Assembly: GCA_016741915.1 (NCBI GenBank) | Contig: JACVCS010000003.1 | Location: 19,781 to 83,780, forward strand | Length of the DNA: 64,000 nt | From: Phycisphaerales bacterium | GTDB lineage: Bacteria > Planctomycetota > Phycisphaerae > Phycisphaerales > UBA1924 | Reading direction: 5' to 3' | Shown: in pieces, positions 36,168-45,499 of the stretch | Numbering within the stretch: position 1 is the first letter of the stretch | Layout: each line of letters opens with the position of its first letter | The notes under the pieces: model-generated | The model's input: the letters and a program-made list of their open reading frames with translations, nothing else | The model's database searches: none | Told to the model about the DNA's origin: nothing | Position numbers and translations under genes: made by a program

Positions 36168-36763
36168 GACCGACTCCTGCAAGGTGTGCTGCGACTGCGA
36201 AGATCAGAGCGCGATGTGAAAAACCGCGAGCGACCGACACGATGGAAGACGAGAAATCCGGATCGCGAACCGCCGACTGAGAAGAAAAAATGTCGAGCGA
36301 CCGATCAAACCAACCCGCCGGGAGCATTCGCTCGCACCCGCAAGGCGGCACACATTCGCTCGCGCAGACCTGGCATCTCGATACCCTGAGACGTTTGATA
36401 CGGTTCCAACGCGGAGCAGTTCCCATAGAGTGCCATAAGGGAACCCCTATGTCAACAGATTCTCTGCAAATCGAAGCATGATCAGGAATCTTCGAAGCAA
36501 GATCGATCGTGGTTAGCCCTATTCGGGTATACCCTCGAACGGTATTTGTTCTCTATGATTTTTCCTAGGGTTGGCCGGTGATTTTCTTGGCCTCAAAAGT
36601 TGGGGGGTCCTCTGAAGCCGTGGGGATTGGGGGGTGAGATGGTCCTAAACTCGGTCGGATCGTGCAGGATCAGGCGACCTTTCGGGGTGTCGGGGCATCT
36701 GGTGTAACGCCCGGCTCGAAGTCGCGGCGAGGCCTGAAATCGAGATTCTGTTGTTGGTGAGCG
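36168..36763. other. long intergenic region with near-palindromes
   Basis: 596 nt with no convincing gene; AT-richer than the flanks (especially 36440-36600). Two near-palindromes are visible: CATAAGGGAACCCCTATG at 36434-36451 and TTCGGGTATACCCTCGAA at 36522-36539 (core GGGTATACCC perfect). It must carry the promoters of the divergent secreted-protein gene and of the cyclase gene; which motif serves which cannot be told. Confidence 0.5.
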
Positions 36764-39124
36764 ATGAACATGGTGAATCCCCCCGAGACCCAGCCGCGCA
36801 CAAACTCCCCCGAATCAGTGAGCCTCGATCCGGCGGTTGGTGTGGCCGTGCTCGATGGATTTTCGGACCGTGGGGACGCGCAGGCCTTCACGGCGGGTTC
36901 GGCGGCGACGGACTTGATCGCCGGTGGGGTCGCTCGCGTTGAACTCCGCGCCGCCATCGACCGCGCGTGCGAGGCGCTCTACCGCAAGCAGCGCAGTGAC
37001 AAGGTCAACTTCCCCGGGGTTCACTGGTGCGCCGAGTTGGAGGGTGATTCGATCCTCTCCAGCGAGTACCTGCTGATGAAGTTCATCCTGAACCAGGAGC
37101 AGGGGGAGATGGAACGCCGCCTGCTCCCGCGATTGGCGAACCAGATGCGCCTCTGCCAGCGCGACGACGGCACATGGGGGCAGTACCCCGGCGCGCCGGC
37201 GGACGTGAGCGCTTGCGTCAAGGCGTACCTGAGCCTGAAGCTCATGGGCGACGACGTGAACGCGCCGCACATGGTCCGCGCCAAGAAGGCGATCCTGAAG
37301 CTCGGCGGGGCCGAGTCGATCAACACGTTCTCGAACTTCTATCTCGCGTGCCTGGGGCTGGTCTCGTGGGACGCGTGCCCGGCGATCCCGCCGCAGATCA
37401 TCCTGGCGCCGATGTGGGCGCCGTTCCACATCCGTCGGATGGCGGCGTGGACGCGGACGATGATCCTGCCGCTGGCGCTCTGCTCCGCGACGCGTCCGGT
37501 GCGTGAGCCCGCGCTGACGGTGAACATCGACGAGCTGTACGTCGACCTGAAGAAGAAGCACACACTGAACAAGCCGTGGGACCGTCGCGACGTGACGAGC
37601 CTGAACAACGTCTTCCTCGTGATCGATCGGCTGATGAAGCTGGCGCGGAAGGTGGGCTTCACGCCGATGCGCAAGCGCTCGATCAAGCTCGCGGAGCAGT
37701 GGATCGTTCGGCGCATGGACCCGCGGACAACCGAGGGGCTGGGGGCGATCTTCCCGCCGATGGTCTATGTGCAGGTTGCGTTCAAGAAGCTCGGATACAC
37801 GCGTGATCACCCGCTGATCCGCCAGGCGGAGGCGGACCTCGACGCGTTCATCATCGACGAACCGAACGCCGATCCGAAGCTGGATCACACCCGGTTGCAG
37901 CCGTGCTTCTCGCCGGTGTGGGATACCGCCATCGCTATTGACGCCCTGACCGAAGCCGGGCACAGCGCCGCGAGCGATCAGCGGCTGGCGCAGGCGTGCG
38001 ATTGGCTCCGCGCCCGCGAAGTGAAACTTGTCGGCGACTGGATCGAGAACCTGCGTCCGGAGCACCGCCACCTGCGCCCGGGGATCGACATGGCCTGCTG
38101 GGCCTTTGAGTACCGCAACGACTGGTACCCCGATGTCGACGACACGTGCATGGTGGCGCGGGCGCTGTTCAAGGCGGGCGATCGCGCGGGCGAGACAAGC
38201 AACCGCGACGCGGCGAAGCGTGCCGTGCAGTGGCTCATCGCGATGCAGAACGACGACGGCGGCTGGGCGGCCTTCGACCGCACCAAGGACCGCCCGTGGA
38301 TGGAAGCCGTCCCCTTCGCGGACCACAACGCGATGCAGGACCCCAGTTGCTCCGACATCACCGGGCGCGTGATCGAATCGCTCATGGTCTGCGGCGTCAG
38401 CCCCGAGCACCCCAGCGTGCAGCACGGTGTTGACTACCTCCTCCGCACCCAACGCAGCGACGGCTGCTGGTGGGGACGCTGGGGCGTGAACTACATCTAT
38501 GGCACGTGGCAAGCCGTCAACGGCCTGCGCAGCGCGGGCCTCTCGCCCTCGCACCCGGCGCTCGCGAAGGTCCGCTCGTGGCTGCTGAGCATCCAGAACC
38601 CCGACGGCGGTTTCGGTGAGACCGCCAACAGCTACCTCGATCCGCGACTGGCGGGCAAGGGCCCCAGCACCGCGAGCCAGACTGCCTGGGCGCTGATGAC
38701 CCTGCTGAACGTGCTGCCCGAGGATCATGTCTCTGCGGCACGGGCCGCGGAGTACCTGATGAAGAACCAGCTCTGCGAAGACAAGCCGCCGTATGTTGCG
38801 AGCAAGAGCTTCGGCGATGCGAAGTCCCAAAGCCGAGCGGGCGCGAACGCTGGCAAGCCCAGCGCGCGGGCGAGCGAGCTCGCTTCGGTCTACGACCTTT
38901 CACCCGAACGGCTGGGTGTCTACCCGCCTGAAGACCACCGCGCCGTGGCCGACGCGTCGATCGACCACATCCGCGACTATCGCGGCGGCTGGAACGAGCA
39001 CTGGTTCACGGGCACCGGATTCCCGAAGGTCTTCTATCTGCGGTATCACCTGTACCGCCACAGCTTCCCGCTCAAGGCGCTGGCGCGGTACGAGCGCCGC
39101 CTGAAGAACCCGGGCGTGTATTGA
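36764..39124 (+). CDS. shc: squalene-hopene cyclase
   Basis: Membrane-associated terpene cyclase converting squalene to hopene/hopanol. The catalytic acid motif DVDDT (residues 457-461) is intact. Several QW-type repeats are present (QNDDGGWAAF near 496, QRSDGCWWGRW near 567, QNPDGGFGE near 615), together with NYIYGTW and the C-terminal GTGFPKVFYLRYHLYRHSFP. At 786 residues it is longer than most (about 630-720), with about 50 extra residues at the N-terminus and an insertion near residue 690. The ATG at 36764 has GGTGAG 3 nt upstream. Hopanoids are typical of several planctomycetes. It is convergent with the DUF456 gene. Confidence 0.95.
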   Translation: MNMVNPPETQPRTNSPESVSLDPAVGVAVLDGFSDRGDAQAFTAGSAATDLIAGGVARVELRAAIDRACEALYRKQRSDKVNFPGVHWCAELEGDSILSSEYLLMKFILNQEQGEMERRLLPRLANQMRLCQRDDGTWGQYPGAPADVSACVKAYLSLKLMGDDVNAPHMVRAKKAILKLGGAESINTFSNFYLACLGLVSWDACPAIPPQIILAPMWAPFHIRRMAAWTRTMILPLALCSATRPVREPALTVNIDELYVDLKKKHTLNKPWDRRDVTSLNNVFLVIDRLMKLARKVGFTPMRKRSIKLAEQWIVRRMDPRTTEGLGAIFPPMVYVQVAFKKLGYTRDHPLIRQAEADLDAFIIDEPNADPKLDHTRLQPCFSPVWDTAIAIDALTEAGHSAASDQRLAQACDWLRAREVKLVGDWIENLRPEHRHLRPGIDMACWAFEYRNDWYPDVDDTCMVARALFKAGDRAGETSNRDAAKRAVQWLIAMQNDDGGWAAFDRTKDRPWMEAVPFADHNAMQDPSCSDITGRVIESLMVCGVSPEHPSVQHGVDYLLRTQRSDGCWWGRWGVNYIYGTWQAVNGLRSAGLSPSHPALAKVRSWLLSIQNPDGGFGETANSYLDPRLAGKGPSTASQTAWALMTLLNVLPEDHVSAARAAEYLMKNQLCEDKPPYVASKSFGDAKSQSRAGANAGKPSARASELASVYDLSPERLGVYPPEDHRAVADASIDHIRDYRGGWNEHWFTGTGFPKVFYLRYHLYRHSFPLKALARYERRLKNPGVY

Positions 39125-39135
39125 TCGCGGGGCGC

Positions 39136-39669
39136 TCAGCCCCAGATCGCGTGGATCATCGACGCGATGATCAGCGACATCCCCACGAGTCCGACGATGC
39201 TGACCTTGATCAGCGTCGCGGCGAGCCGTCCTGCGGCCGCCCCGATGCCGACCTTTGTTGAGTGCTGCATCGTCGAGCCCGTGTGGTAGCGTTGCAGGAG
39301 CATGGCGAAGAGCCCCGCGCCGATGGCCGAGCCGATGACCGTGCCCAGCGGCGGCGGGGGGACGAACGTCCCGATGATGGCGCCGATGATTGCACCGAGG
39401 ATGGAGCCGATGGATGCGGAGCGCGAGCCGCCGGCCCTTTTGCTGCCGTAGGCCGAGGCGACGAGTTCGAGCACTTCGCCCAGCAAGGCGATCGCCACGC
39501 ACGTGACCAGCAGCCAGACCGGGAAGACGGTTTGCGAGTATGTCGAGCCCCACCATTGCACGCCGCCGGCGACGATGAGCAGGAACCACACGCCCGGCAG
39601 CGTGAGCAGCGCCATCCCCAGCGCGAGCAGGGAGGCGAAGAGCATGATGGCGAGCCAGAGCAGTTCCAT
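39136..39669 (-). CDS. DUF456-family membrane protein
   Basis: 177 residues, four to five hydrophobic segments. The LTLPGVWFLLIVAGG start, LLGEVLELVASAYGSKRAGGSR and the Gly-rich GSILGAIIGAIIGTFVPPPPLGTVIGSAIGA match the DUF456 family, whose function is unknown. It is probably an inner-membrane protein. It lies 61 nt downstream of nothing on its strand except hrpA's stop side: hrpA (same strand) begins further right and ends at 39731, so the two may share a transcript with hrpA first. Confidence 0.8.
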   Translation of the reverse strand: MELLWLAIMLFASLLALGMALLTLPGVWFLLIVAGGVQWWGSTYSQTVFPVWLLVTCVAIALLGEVLELVASAYGSKRAGGSRSASIGSILGAIIGAIIGTFVPPPPLGTVIGSAIGAGLFAMLLQRYHTGSTMQHSTKVGIGAAAGRLAATLIKVSIVGLVGMSLIIASMIHAIWG

Positions 39670-39730
39670 GGGCGTGGTGTCTCGTGCGATCGTTCAGACG
39701 GATGAACCATCAGACATGTTCGGAAAATCG

Positions 39731-42700
39731 TCAGGGTGATTGCAAACGATGCCACAGCTCGTCGAGCTTCGTGGGTGAAACAGGCGTGGGACCCGCGAGG
39801 TCCTGCGCGAAGATCGTCACGCGGTACTCCTCCAGCAGCCAGCGGTACATCGCGGCACTCTCTCTGCGTGGATCGTCGGGCGCGAAGTTCTCGCGCAGCG
39901 CGTCGAGGTCGTCGAGCCGACGGTGCACGTCGCGGGCCAGCCGCTGGTCTTTCTCAACGCCCGCGGCACCCTGCGCCTTCGCCCGGCTCAGTCTTCGCTC
40001 CAGCGCACGCAGATACTTCGGATAACTCTTGAACCACGGCATCGGGGCCGCGACGAGGAAATCGGGCGTGATCAGCGCGCCGAGCTGGTCCAGCGCGTCG
40101 TCCTTGATGGGCTCTGCCCACGAAGAGTTCAGCGCGTTGAGGGCGAGCGCCACCCGCTGCCGCTCGGTGAGGATCTCGCTGAAGAGCTCCGCGGTGACTT
40201 TGATCTGATCGTCGATCCACGGCTCCGCGGGTTTGAGTCGGCGTTTGAACTCGCCCTGCGTGCGGACAAGTGCGCCGTCGCGCACGAACGTCAGCTCGCA
40301 GGCGCGCAGGGCGATCTGCTCGCGGAGTTGTTCCTGCGTGCCGAAGGGCGAGTAGAGCAGCGCGAGCTGGTTGAAGCCCTTGATGCTGGAGAGGTACTTG
40401 CGCAGTTCGTCCTTGATCGCCAGGCGGAACAGACGCACCTGCGCCAAGCGGTGCGAATAGACCGCCTCGGGCAGGCTCGCGAAGAGTCGCAGCGCGCACA
40501 AGCCGTCGGCCTGGTTCGCCAGCGCCGGGTACGCGCTGACGCGGAAGGCGTTCTCACGCACCGAGGCGTCGATCGGCGGCAAATCGACCTCGAGCATCTC
40601 GGGCGGGTCGTCGAAGGTCCAGTTCGTCAGGTTGTCGATGATCCACGGGCTCTTGACGCGCTCGTTGAGCGCACGCGTGGCGCGGGCGTTGACCGTTCGG
40701 CGCAGCGCGAAAAGATCACGCCCCTGCAGCATCGCACGCCCGGCCCGATCGACCACGATGAAGTTCAACGACAGGTGCCGACGGAGCTCGGCGAAGTTGA
40801 AATCCCCGGGCAGAATGTCCACCCGCGCCATGGTGGAAAGCTCGTGCGCCAGCGCCTCGATCATCGGGCGATCGGTCTGCGTCAGCGTGCGGGCAAGTTC
40901 CGCCGCGACGGGCGCAACGGGGCTGAAGGCGACGCGCAAACGCTTGGGCAGCGAGCGGATGAGCGTTTCGAAGAGTTCGCTGCGGAACCCGGGCACGAGC
41001 CAGCTCGCCGCGCGGTGATCGATTTCCGCGAGGCGATCGATGGGCACGATGACGCTGACGCCGTCGGCATCGTCGCTCTCGTCGTGCAGATAGCGGAGCT
41101 TCATCGCTTCGCCCGCTCGGCAGAGGTGCAGCTCATCGGGGTAGAGCCGATCGAGGTCCGCGTCGTCGCTGAGGGCGATGACGTCGGAGCGCTGCATGAA
41201 GAGCAGGCGGGGCTCTTTGAGCTCCGCGTGGTGCCGCCATTTCTCGAACGCCGCCCCGCTGAGGGCGTGCTCGGGGAGGCGGTCGTCGAAGAACGCGAAG
41301 CGCCTTGATGTGTCGGCCAGGATGTCCGCGCGGCGCAGCTTGTGCTGCAGGCTCTTCGCCTCGTGCAGCAGGCGCTGGTTGTGCGCCATGAACTCGCCCC
41401 GCGTGGGCAGGAGTCCCTCGACGAGCGCGCTGTGGATGAAGATCTCGCGCGAGAGCTTCGGGTCGATCCGCTCGAAGGGCACCCGGCGTTTGGGCACGAT
41501 CGTGAGCCCCAGCAGCGTGACCTTCTCGTACGCCATCACGCGAGCGGAACGCTCGTCGTAATGCTCCTCGCTGTACGAGCGCTTCAGCAGGTGCTCGCCC
41601 GCCTGCTCGATCCACTCGGGCTGCACGCGCGCGACCGCGCGGGCGTAGAGCTTGGTGGTGCGGACGAGCTCCGCCGCGACGATCCACTGCGGGTTGCGCT
41701 TGAAGAGCGACGAGCCTGGGAAGATCTGGAACTTCGCCCCGCGTGCACCGTCGTACTCGAAGAGATCGCCCTTTTTGCCGATGCCCGAGAGCAGGCCCGT
41801 CAGCAGCGCGCGGTGGATCGCCTCGTACAGCGGCGTGATGGGCGTTTTCTCTTCCACGCCCTGCGCGGTGTGCAGCTCGCGCCGATTGGTGTGACGCGGC
41901 AGGAGCTGATCGCGACGATCGCGCGAGCGCTGGTGGTGGTGATGGCTTTGCCCGCGCCCGTGGTGTGAACCTCCGGAGCCATCGCGCCCGGCGCCGCTGT
42001 GCCCGAGACTCCCGCCCGGCAGTTCGCTGATCATGTCCAGCAGTTGACGGTGGACTTCGTCCCACTCGCGCAGGCGCACGAACGACAGGAACTCGCTTCG
42101 GCAGAGTTTTCGCAACTTCGCGGCCGAGAGCTTCGCGGATTGATCCTTGAAGTACCACCACAAGCGCAGGTACGAGACGAAGTCGCTCTGCTCATCACGG
42201 AACCGCGCGTGCAGCAGGTCGGCCTTCTGCTGATGCTCCAGCGGCCGCTCGCGCGGGTCCATCACCGACAGGGCCGCGACGATGATGAGCACCTCTTCCA
42301 GCGCGCCGACCATCGCACGCGTCTCACGCGGCGGATTGGGCGTTCGCGATGGTGTCGGCGCTGGAGTCGACGCGCCGCGAGCATTCGCGCCACCACGTTG
42401 CGGAGACGCTGAAGCAGCCGGCTGATTGACGCGACGGTGCGTGCTGGCGGCCTTCATCTCACCGTCACGCGCCGCCAGAATGATCCGCGCGATCGGCGGG
42501 TCCACAGGCAGGCGGGCCATAAGCGTGCCCAGGCTCGTCAGCTCGCCCTTCTCGTCCACCGCCTGCAACTGCCGAAGCGTGTCGAACGCATCGGAAATCA
42601 TCCGATCTTCCGGAGGCTCGACAAAAGGGAACGTCGTTGCGTCGCCCAGCCGCAGCGCGAGCATCCGCAAGAGCACGGCCGACAGATTCGTTCGCAGAAT

Positions 42701-44167
42701 CTCGGGCGTCGTGAACTCCGGGCGCATCCCCAGATCCTGCTCACTGTACAGGCGTATGCACACGCCCGGGCCCACGCGCCCGCAGCGCCCCGCGCGCTGC
42801 TGCGCGCTGGCCTTGCTGATCGCCTCGATGGGCAGGCGGTGCACCTTCGTCTTCGGGCTATACCTGCTCATCCGCGCGAAACCCGAGTCGATCACGCTCC
42901 GCACGCCCGGCACCGTGATCGACGTCTCCGCAACGTTCGTCGCGAGCACGATCCGCCGCTTGCTCGAACGCTGAAAGACCTTCATCTGCTCCGCGCCGCT
43001 GAGGCGTGCGAACAGCGGCACGATCTCCGCGTGATTCCCCCATCCCGCTTCTTCCAGAAGCTCCGCCGTCTCGCGGATCTCGCGCTCGCTGGCGAGGAAG
43101 ACCAGGATGTCCCCCTCGGTGTCGTGCGCCAGTTCCGCAACCGCCGACACGATGGCGTGCTCGACCTGGTCTTCAAGCTCATCCTCGGTCTGCGCATCGA
43201 CCGGGCGATAGCGCACCTCAACCGGGTATGTCCGACCAGAGACCATCACGATCGGCGCGTTGTCGAAGTGGGCGCTGAAGCGCTGCGGGTCGATGGTGGC
43301 GCTGGTGATGATGAGCTTCAGGTCTGGTCGCTTGGGCAGCAGTGTTTTCAGGTACCCGAGCAGGAAGTCGATGTTCAGCGAGCGTTCGTGCGCCTCGTCG
43401 ATGATGATCGTGTCGTAGAGCTCCAGCAGCGGGTCACTCTGGATCTCTGCGAGCAATACGCCGTCGGTCATGACCTTGATGTGCGTGTGCGGCGCGGTCT
43501 GATCGCTGAATCGCACCTTGAAGCCCACCGCGCCGCCCAGCTCGCTGCCCAGTTCGTCCGCCAGTCGCTGCGCAACCGAGCGGGCGGCGATGCGTCGTGG
43601 CTGCGTGTGCCCGATGAGCCCCGCGACACCTCGGCCCAGTTCCAGGCAGATCTTCGGCAGCTGTGTGGACTTGCCCGAGCCCGTCTCGCCGCAGACAACG
43701 ACGACCTGACTGCTCGACAGCGCCCGCGCGATCTCGTCGCGCTTCTCGCTGATGGGCAGTTCGGGTGGAAAAGTCGGTCGAGGCCGCACGGCCGCCCGGC
43801 GCGTGCGTCGCAGTGCCGAGCGATCGATGTCGGAGGCGAGCTTGATCAGCGCCTGCGGATTGTCGCGCCCGCCGGTGCGCGCACGAACAAGGCCCTGCAA
43901 CCGCTGGCGAAATCGTCGCTGGTCCGCCGTCATGCACTGGGCGATGCGAGAACGCAGTTCATCCGCCGTCGGCACGCGCGCCGGTGAAGCGGCGGGTGAA
44001 TGAGCGATGACCGGTGGATTCTGTGAAGCCGAGTCGTTCGGGAGTGAGGGGGGGGGGGGGGTTGGAGCGGAGGAGGCAGGGAACAGGGGTGGCGGAGCGG
44101 TCGTGCTGGCTTCGCCGCCGGCTGGTTCGGTCGGTGTGGACGGGTTGTGAAGAGGATCGGCGTCCAC
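39731..44167 (-). CDS. hrpA: ATP-dependent RNA helicase HrpA (DEAH box)
   Basis: Large DEAH-box helicase. Motif I GETGSGKST, motif II DEAH (IIIDEAHERS), SAT as motif III (LIITSATIDP) and QRAGRCGR as motif VI are intact. HA2 and OB-fold regions follow, and the long C-terminal DUF3418 domain (with LPGDFNFAELRRHLSLNF-like sequence) is typical of HrpA. HrpA acts on mRNA and stalled ribosomes. Length 1478 from GTG 44167; the frame is open to 44278. The GTG is preferred because a TACGAT box ends 10 nt upstream. The N-terminal 120 residues are Pro/Ala/Ser-rich and encoded partly by a run of 14 identical bases. If translation begins at a later ATG near 43933, the run would lie outside the coding part. 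Confidence 0.93.
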   Translation of the reverse strand: MDADPLHNPSTPTEPAGGEASTTAPPPLFPASSAPTPPPPSLPNDSASQNPPVIAHSPAASPARVPTADELRSRIAQCMTADQRRFRQRLQGLVRARTGGRDNPQALIKLASDIDRSALRRTRRAAVRPRPTFPPELPISEKRDEIARALSSSQVVVVCGETGSGKSTQLPKICLELGRGVAGLIGHTQPRRIAARSVAQRLADELGSELGGAVGFKVRFSDQTAPHTHIKVMTDGVLLAEIQSDPLLELYDTIIIDEAHERSLNIDFLLGYLKTLLPKRPDLKLIITSATIDPQRFSAHFDNAPIVMVSGRTYPVEVRYRPVDAQTEDELEDQVEHAIVSAVAELAHDTEGDILVFLASEREIRETAELLEEAGWGNHAEIVPLFARLSGAEQMKVFQRSSKRRIVLATNVAETSITVPGVRSVIDSGFARMSRYSPKTKVHRLPIEAISKASAQQRAGRCGRVGPGVCIRLYSEQDLGMRPEFTTPEILRTNLSAVLLRMLALRLGDATTFPFVEPPEDRMISDAFDTLRQLQAVDEKGELTSLGTLMARLPVDPPIARIILAARDGEMKAASTHRRVNQPAASASPQRGGANARGASTPAPTPSRTPNPPRETRAMVGALEEVLIIVAALSVMDPRERPLEHQQKADLLHARFRDEQSDFVSYLRLWWYFKDQSAKLSAAKLRKLCRSEFLSFVRLREWDEVHRQLLDMISELPGGSLGHSGAGRDGSGGSHHGRGQSHHHHQRSRDRRDQLLPRHTNRRELHTAQGVEEKTPITPLYEAIHRALLTGLLSGIGKKGDLFEYDGARGAKFQIFPGSSLFKRNPQWIVAAELVRTTKLYARAVARVQPEWIEQAGEHLLKRSYSEEHYDERSARVMAYEKVTLLGLTIVPKRRVPFERIDPKLSREIFIHSALVEGLLPTRGEFMAHNQRLLHEAKSLQHKLRRADILADTSRRFAFFDDRLPEHALSGAAFEKWRHHAELKEPRLLFMQRSDVIALSDDADLDRLYPDELHLCRAGEAMKLRYLHDESDDADGVSVIVPIDRLAEIDHRAASWLVPGFRSELFETLIRSLPKRLRVAFSPVAPVAAELARTLTQTDRPMIEALAHELSTMARVDILPGDFNFAELRRHLSLNFIVVDRAGRAMLQGRDLFALRRTVNARATRALNERVKSPWIIDNLTNWTFDDPPEMLEVDLPPIDASVRENAFRVSAYPALANQADGLCALRLFASLPEAVYSHRLAQVRLFRLAIKDELRKYLSSIKGFNQLALLYSPFGTQEQLREQIALRACELTFVRDGALVRTQGEFKRRLKPAEPWIDDQIKVTAELFSEILTERQRVALALNALNSSWAEPIKDDALDQLGALITPDFLVAAPMPWFKSYPKYLRALERRLSRAKAQGAAGVEKDQRLARDVHRRLDDLDALRENFAPDDPRRESAAMYRWLLEEYRVTIFAQDLAGPTPVSPTKLDELWHRLQSP
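44048..44061. repeat. homopolymer of 14 G (14 C in hrpA sense)
   Basis: A run of 14 G on the plus strand falls in the Pro-rich N-terminal region of hrpA (sense strand poly-C, coding Pro residues). A change by one base would shift the hrpA frame. The length makes slippage or sequencing error plausible. Confidence 0.9.
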
Positions 44168-44177
44168 AGGTCTGACA

Positions 44178-44183
44178 ATCGTA
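44178..44183 (-). promoter_or_regulatory. candidate -10 box of hrpA
   Basis: TACGAT on the minus strand ends 10 nt before the GTG at 44167; fits weakly to the TANNCT group (A instead of C at position 5). Confidence 0.35.
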
Positions 44184-44270
44184 AGCGCGGGACGCGGAAC
44201 GATCCGCCAAGAGTCCCCCTCACGTCGATACAAATACCCAGACGACAAGATTTCATCGCGTGGAGAACCT

Positions 44271-44290
44271 CGTGGCACGAGCGTGCCACG
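44271..44290. repeat. hairpin between HU and hrpA genes
   Basis: Perfect 8-bp stem CGTGGCAC-GAGC-GTGCCACG, 40 nt after the HU stop on the minus strand. No T-tract follows, so it may be a weak terminator or processing site. Confidence 0.5.
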
Positions 44291-44331
44291 GCTCGGTCAC
44301 GTCGAAGGTGTCCGGAGCGTGAAAGACCGGC

Positions 44332-44601
44332 TCAGAGTTGTTCTTTGAGGTTCGCGCTGGCGCGGAATCCGCAGGAGGTCGAGGGCTTGATCTCGATGAC
44401 CTCCTTGGTGATAGGCGAAACACCCTTGCGTGCGGGGCGTTTGCGTTTGACGAAGGTTCCGAAGCCGCTGATGGCGACTTTGTCCTCGGTCTTCAGCCCA
44501 TCGGTAATGGCCTTCAGCACGGTATCAACAACACGGGCCGCGTCGGCTTTGGTGCCCTTGAGTTCGGCTGCTACCGCTTCGATCAGGTCGGTTTTGTTCA
44601 T
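44332..44601 (-). CDS. HU-family DNA-binding protein
   Basis: 89-residue histone-like protein that binds and bends DNA. MNKTDLIEAVAAEL, VVDTVLKAITDGL, the GFGTFVKRKRPARKG turn before the beta arms, and the FRASANLKEQL tail are all HU/IHF-like. It probably forms a homodimer; the exact HU versus IHF assignment is open. The ATG at 44601 is the family start; the frame upstream to 44985 is unrelated. A TTGACA/TAGTCT promoter lies upstream, with a leader of about 88 nt that contains a small hairpin. Confidence 0.93.
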   Translation of the reverse strand: MNKTDLIEAVAAELKGTKADAARVVDTVLKAITDGLKTEDKVAISGFGTFVKRKRPARKGVSPITKEVIEIKPSTSCGFRASANLKEQL

Positions 44602-44646
44602 ACCCACGATCCTCGTATTTCGGAGCGATCGGACCCTGAAGGAACA

Positions 44647-44664
44647 CTCGGGAGAACACCCGAG
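44647..44664 (-). other. hairpin in the HU mRNA leader
   Basis: CTCGGG-6 nt loop-CCCGAG forms a perfect 6-bp stem in the predicted 5' untranslated region of the HU gene, about 50 nt before its ATG. It may affect translation or stability. Confidence 0.4.
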
Positions 44665-44695
44665 CCGCGAATTCCCACAGCATTCGGTGATGGAG

Positions 44696-44723
44696 AGACT
44701 ATCCGATTTTCTCAGATTGTCAA
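44696..44723 (-). promoter_or_regulatory. sigma-70-type promoter of the HU gene
   Basis: On the minus strand, TTGACA (44723-44718), a 16-nt spacer and TAGTCT (44701-44696). This is the clearest -35/-10 pair in the window. The predicted start is near 44689, giving a leader of about 88 nt. Confidence 0.6.
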
Positions 44724-44807
44724 TCTGGGAAGTTTGAACACAGAAAAAGAACCACCAACCGGTCAAGTTCTTTATCCGCCGGGGCGGGCAAACCGTCGGA
44801 ACGGGCG

Positions 44808-44813
44808 TAAACT
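44808..44813 (+). promoter_or_regulatory. candidate -10 box of clpS (leaderless)
   Basis: TAAACT ends 7 nt before the ATG at 44821. GGAG lies in the gap, 2 nt before the ATG, too close to act as a normal ribosome-binding site. Confidence 0.5.
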
Positions 44814-44820
44814 TGGAGCA

Positions 44821-45159
44821 ATGGCTCAGCAGGGTTCCAGTTCGCAACCTTCTCCCCACGCGCAGGGGGGACCAACGGGCAGCTCCAAACAGCCCGCACG
44901 TTGGAATGTTGTGCTCTTGAACGATGACGATCACTCGTTCGATTACGTCATTCGGATGGTGCAAGAACTGTTCTATCAGAACCACGAGCAGGCGCAGCGC
45001 ATCGCCGAGACGATCGACTCATCAGGCCGAGCGGTGGTTTTCACCACGCACAAAGAGCACGCCGAACTCAAGGTCGAGCAGATCCACGGCTACGGCCGCG
45101 ACCCGATGGTCTCGCAGAGCAAGGGGTCGATGGCGGCGGTGATCGAACCGGCCGAGTGA
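44821..45159 (+). CDS. clpS: ATP-dependent Clp protease adaptor ClpS
   Basis: Adaptor that delivers N-degron substrates to ClpAP/ClpCP. The ClpS core is clear: WNVVLLNDDDHSFDYVI (near residue 28), ELFYQNHEQAQRI, VVFTTHKEHAELKVEQIHGYG. The Asn-Asp-Asp residues of the N-degron pocket are present. Length 112, with a 25-residue Gln/Ser/Gly-rich N-terminal tail. The start ATG is fixed by the TAAACT box. It is divergent from HU and stands alone; no clpA is adjacent. Confidence 0.93.
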   Translation: MAQQGSSSQPSPHAQGGPTGSSKQPARWNVVLLNDDDHSFDYVIRMVQELFYQNHEQAQRIAETIDSSGRAVVFTTHKEHAELKVEQIHGYGRDPMVSQSKGSMAAVIEPAE

Positions 45160-45499
45160 TCATCGCGGTGATCACGTGCGTGAATGGTTCAAACGCGAAC
45201 CACAAAATACTCCACAACTCCGTTCAAACCTGATTGCCCGAGCCCGCGAGTCAAGGGCTTATCCGCTACGGGTTCCCCTCGATACTTCACCTTCGGTTTG
45301 GATACTGATCGGAGGAGTTTCCCGATACTCCGGGGTTGTTGCTGAATAGGCCGATTTTTGCTGGATTTCGGCCCGGAAAGAGTGATTATCCAACGCCTTG
45401 GATACGCACGCGGCGGCCGATCGCCGGGGTGTATGGGGGGCGATGGGGGCGGTGTTGAACATGGTTGTTGAACGTTTCTCTCTTTCCCGGAGGCTGAAG
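45160..45499. other. intergenic region upstream of the ELWxxDGT-repeat gene
   Basis: 340 nt without a convincing gene. A 7-bp hairpin (GTGATCA/TGATCAC, 45156-45175) overlaps the clpS stop, and a second (GGTTC/GAACC) lies at 45186-45201; neither has a T-tract. The AT-richer segment 45290-45420 is the likely promoter zone of the following gene. Confidence 0.45.

Noticed and set aside
39923..41308. Long open frames on the plus strand opposite hrpA
   Set aside because: Shadow frames of a GC-rich gene; Arg-rich composition and no family motif, while hrpA is certain on the other strand.
44271..44290. Sigma-54-like TGGCACG element before hrpA
   Set aside because: The -12 GC is missing at the required spacing; the sequence is simply one arm of a hairpin.
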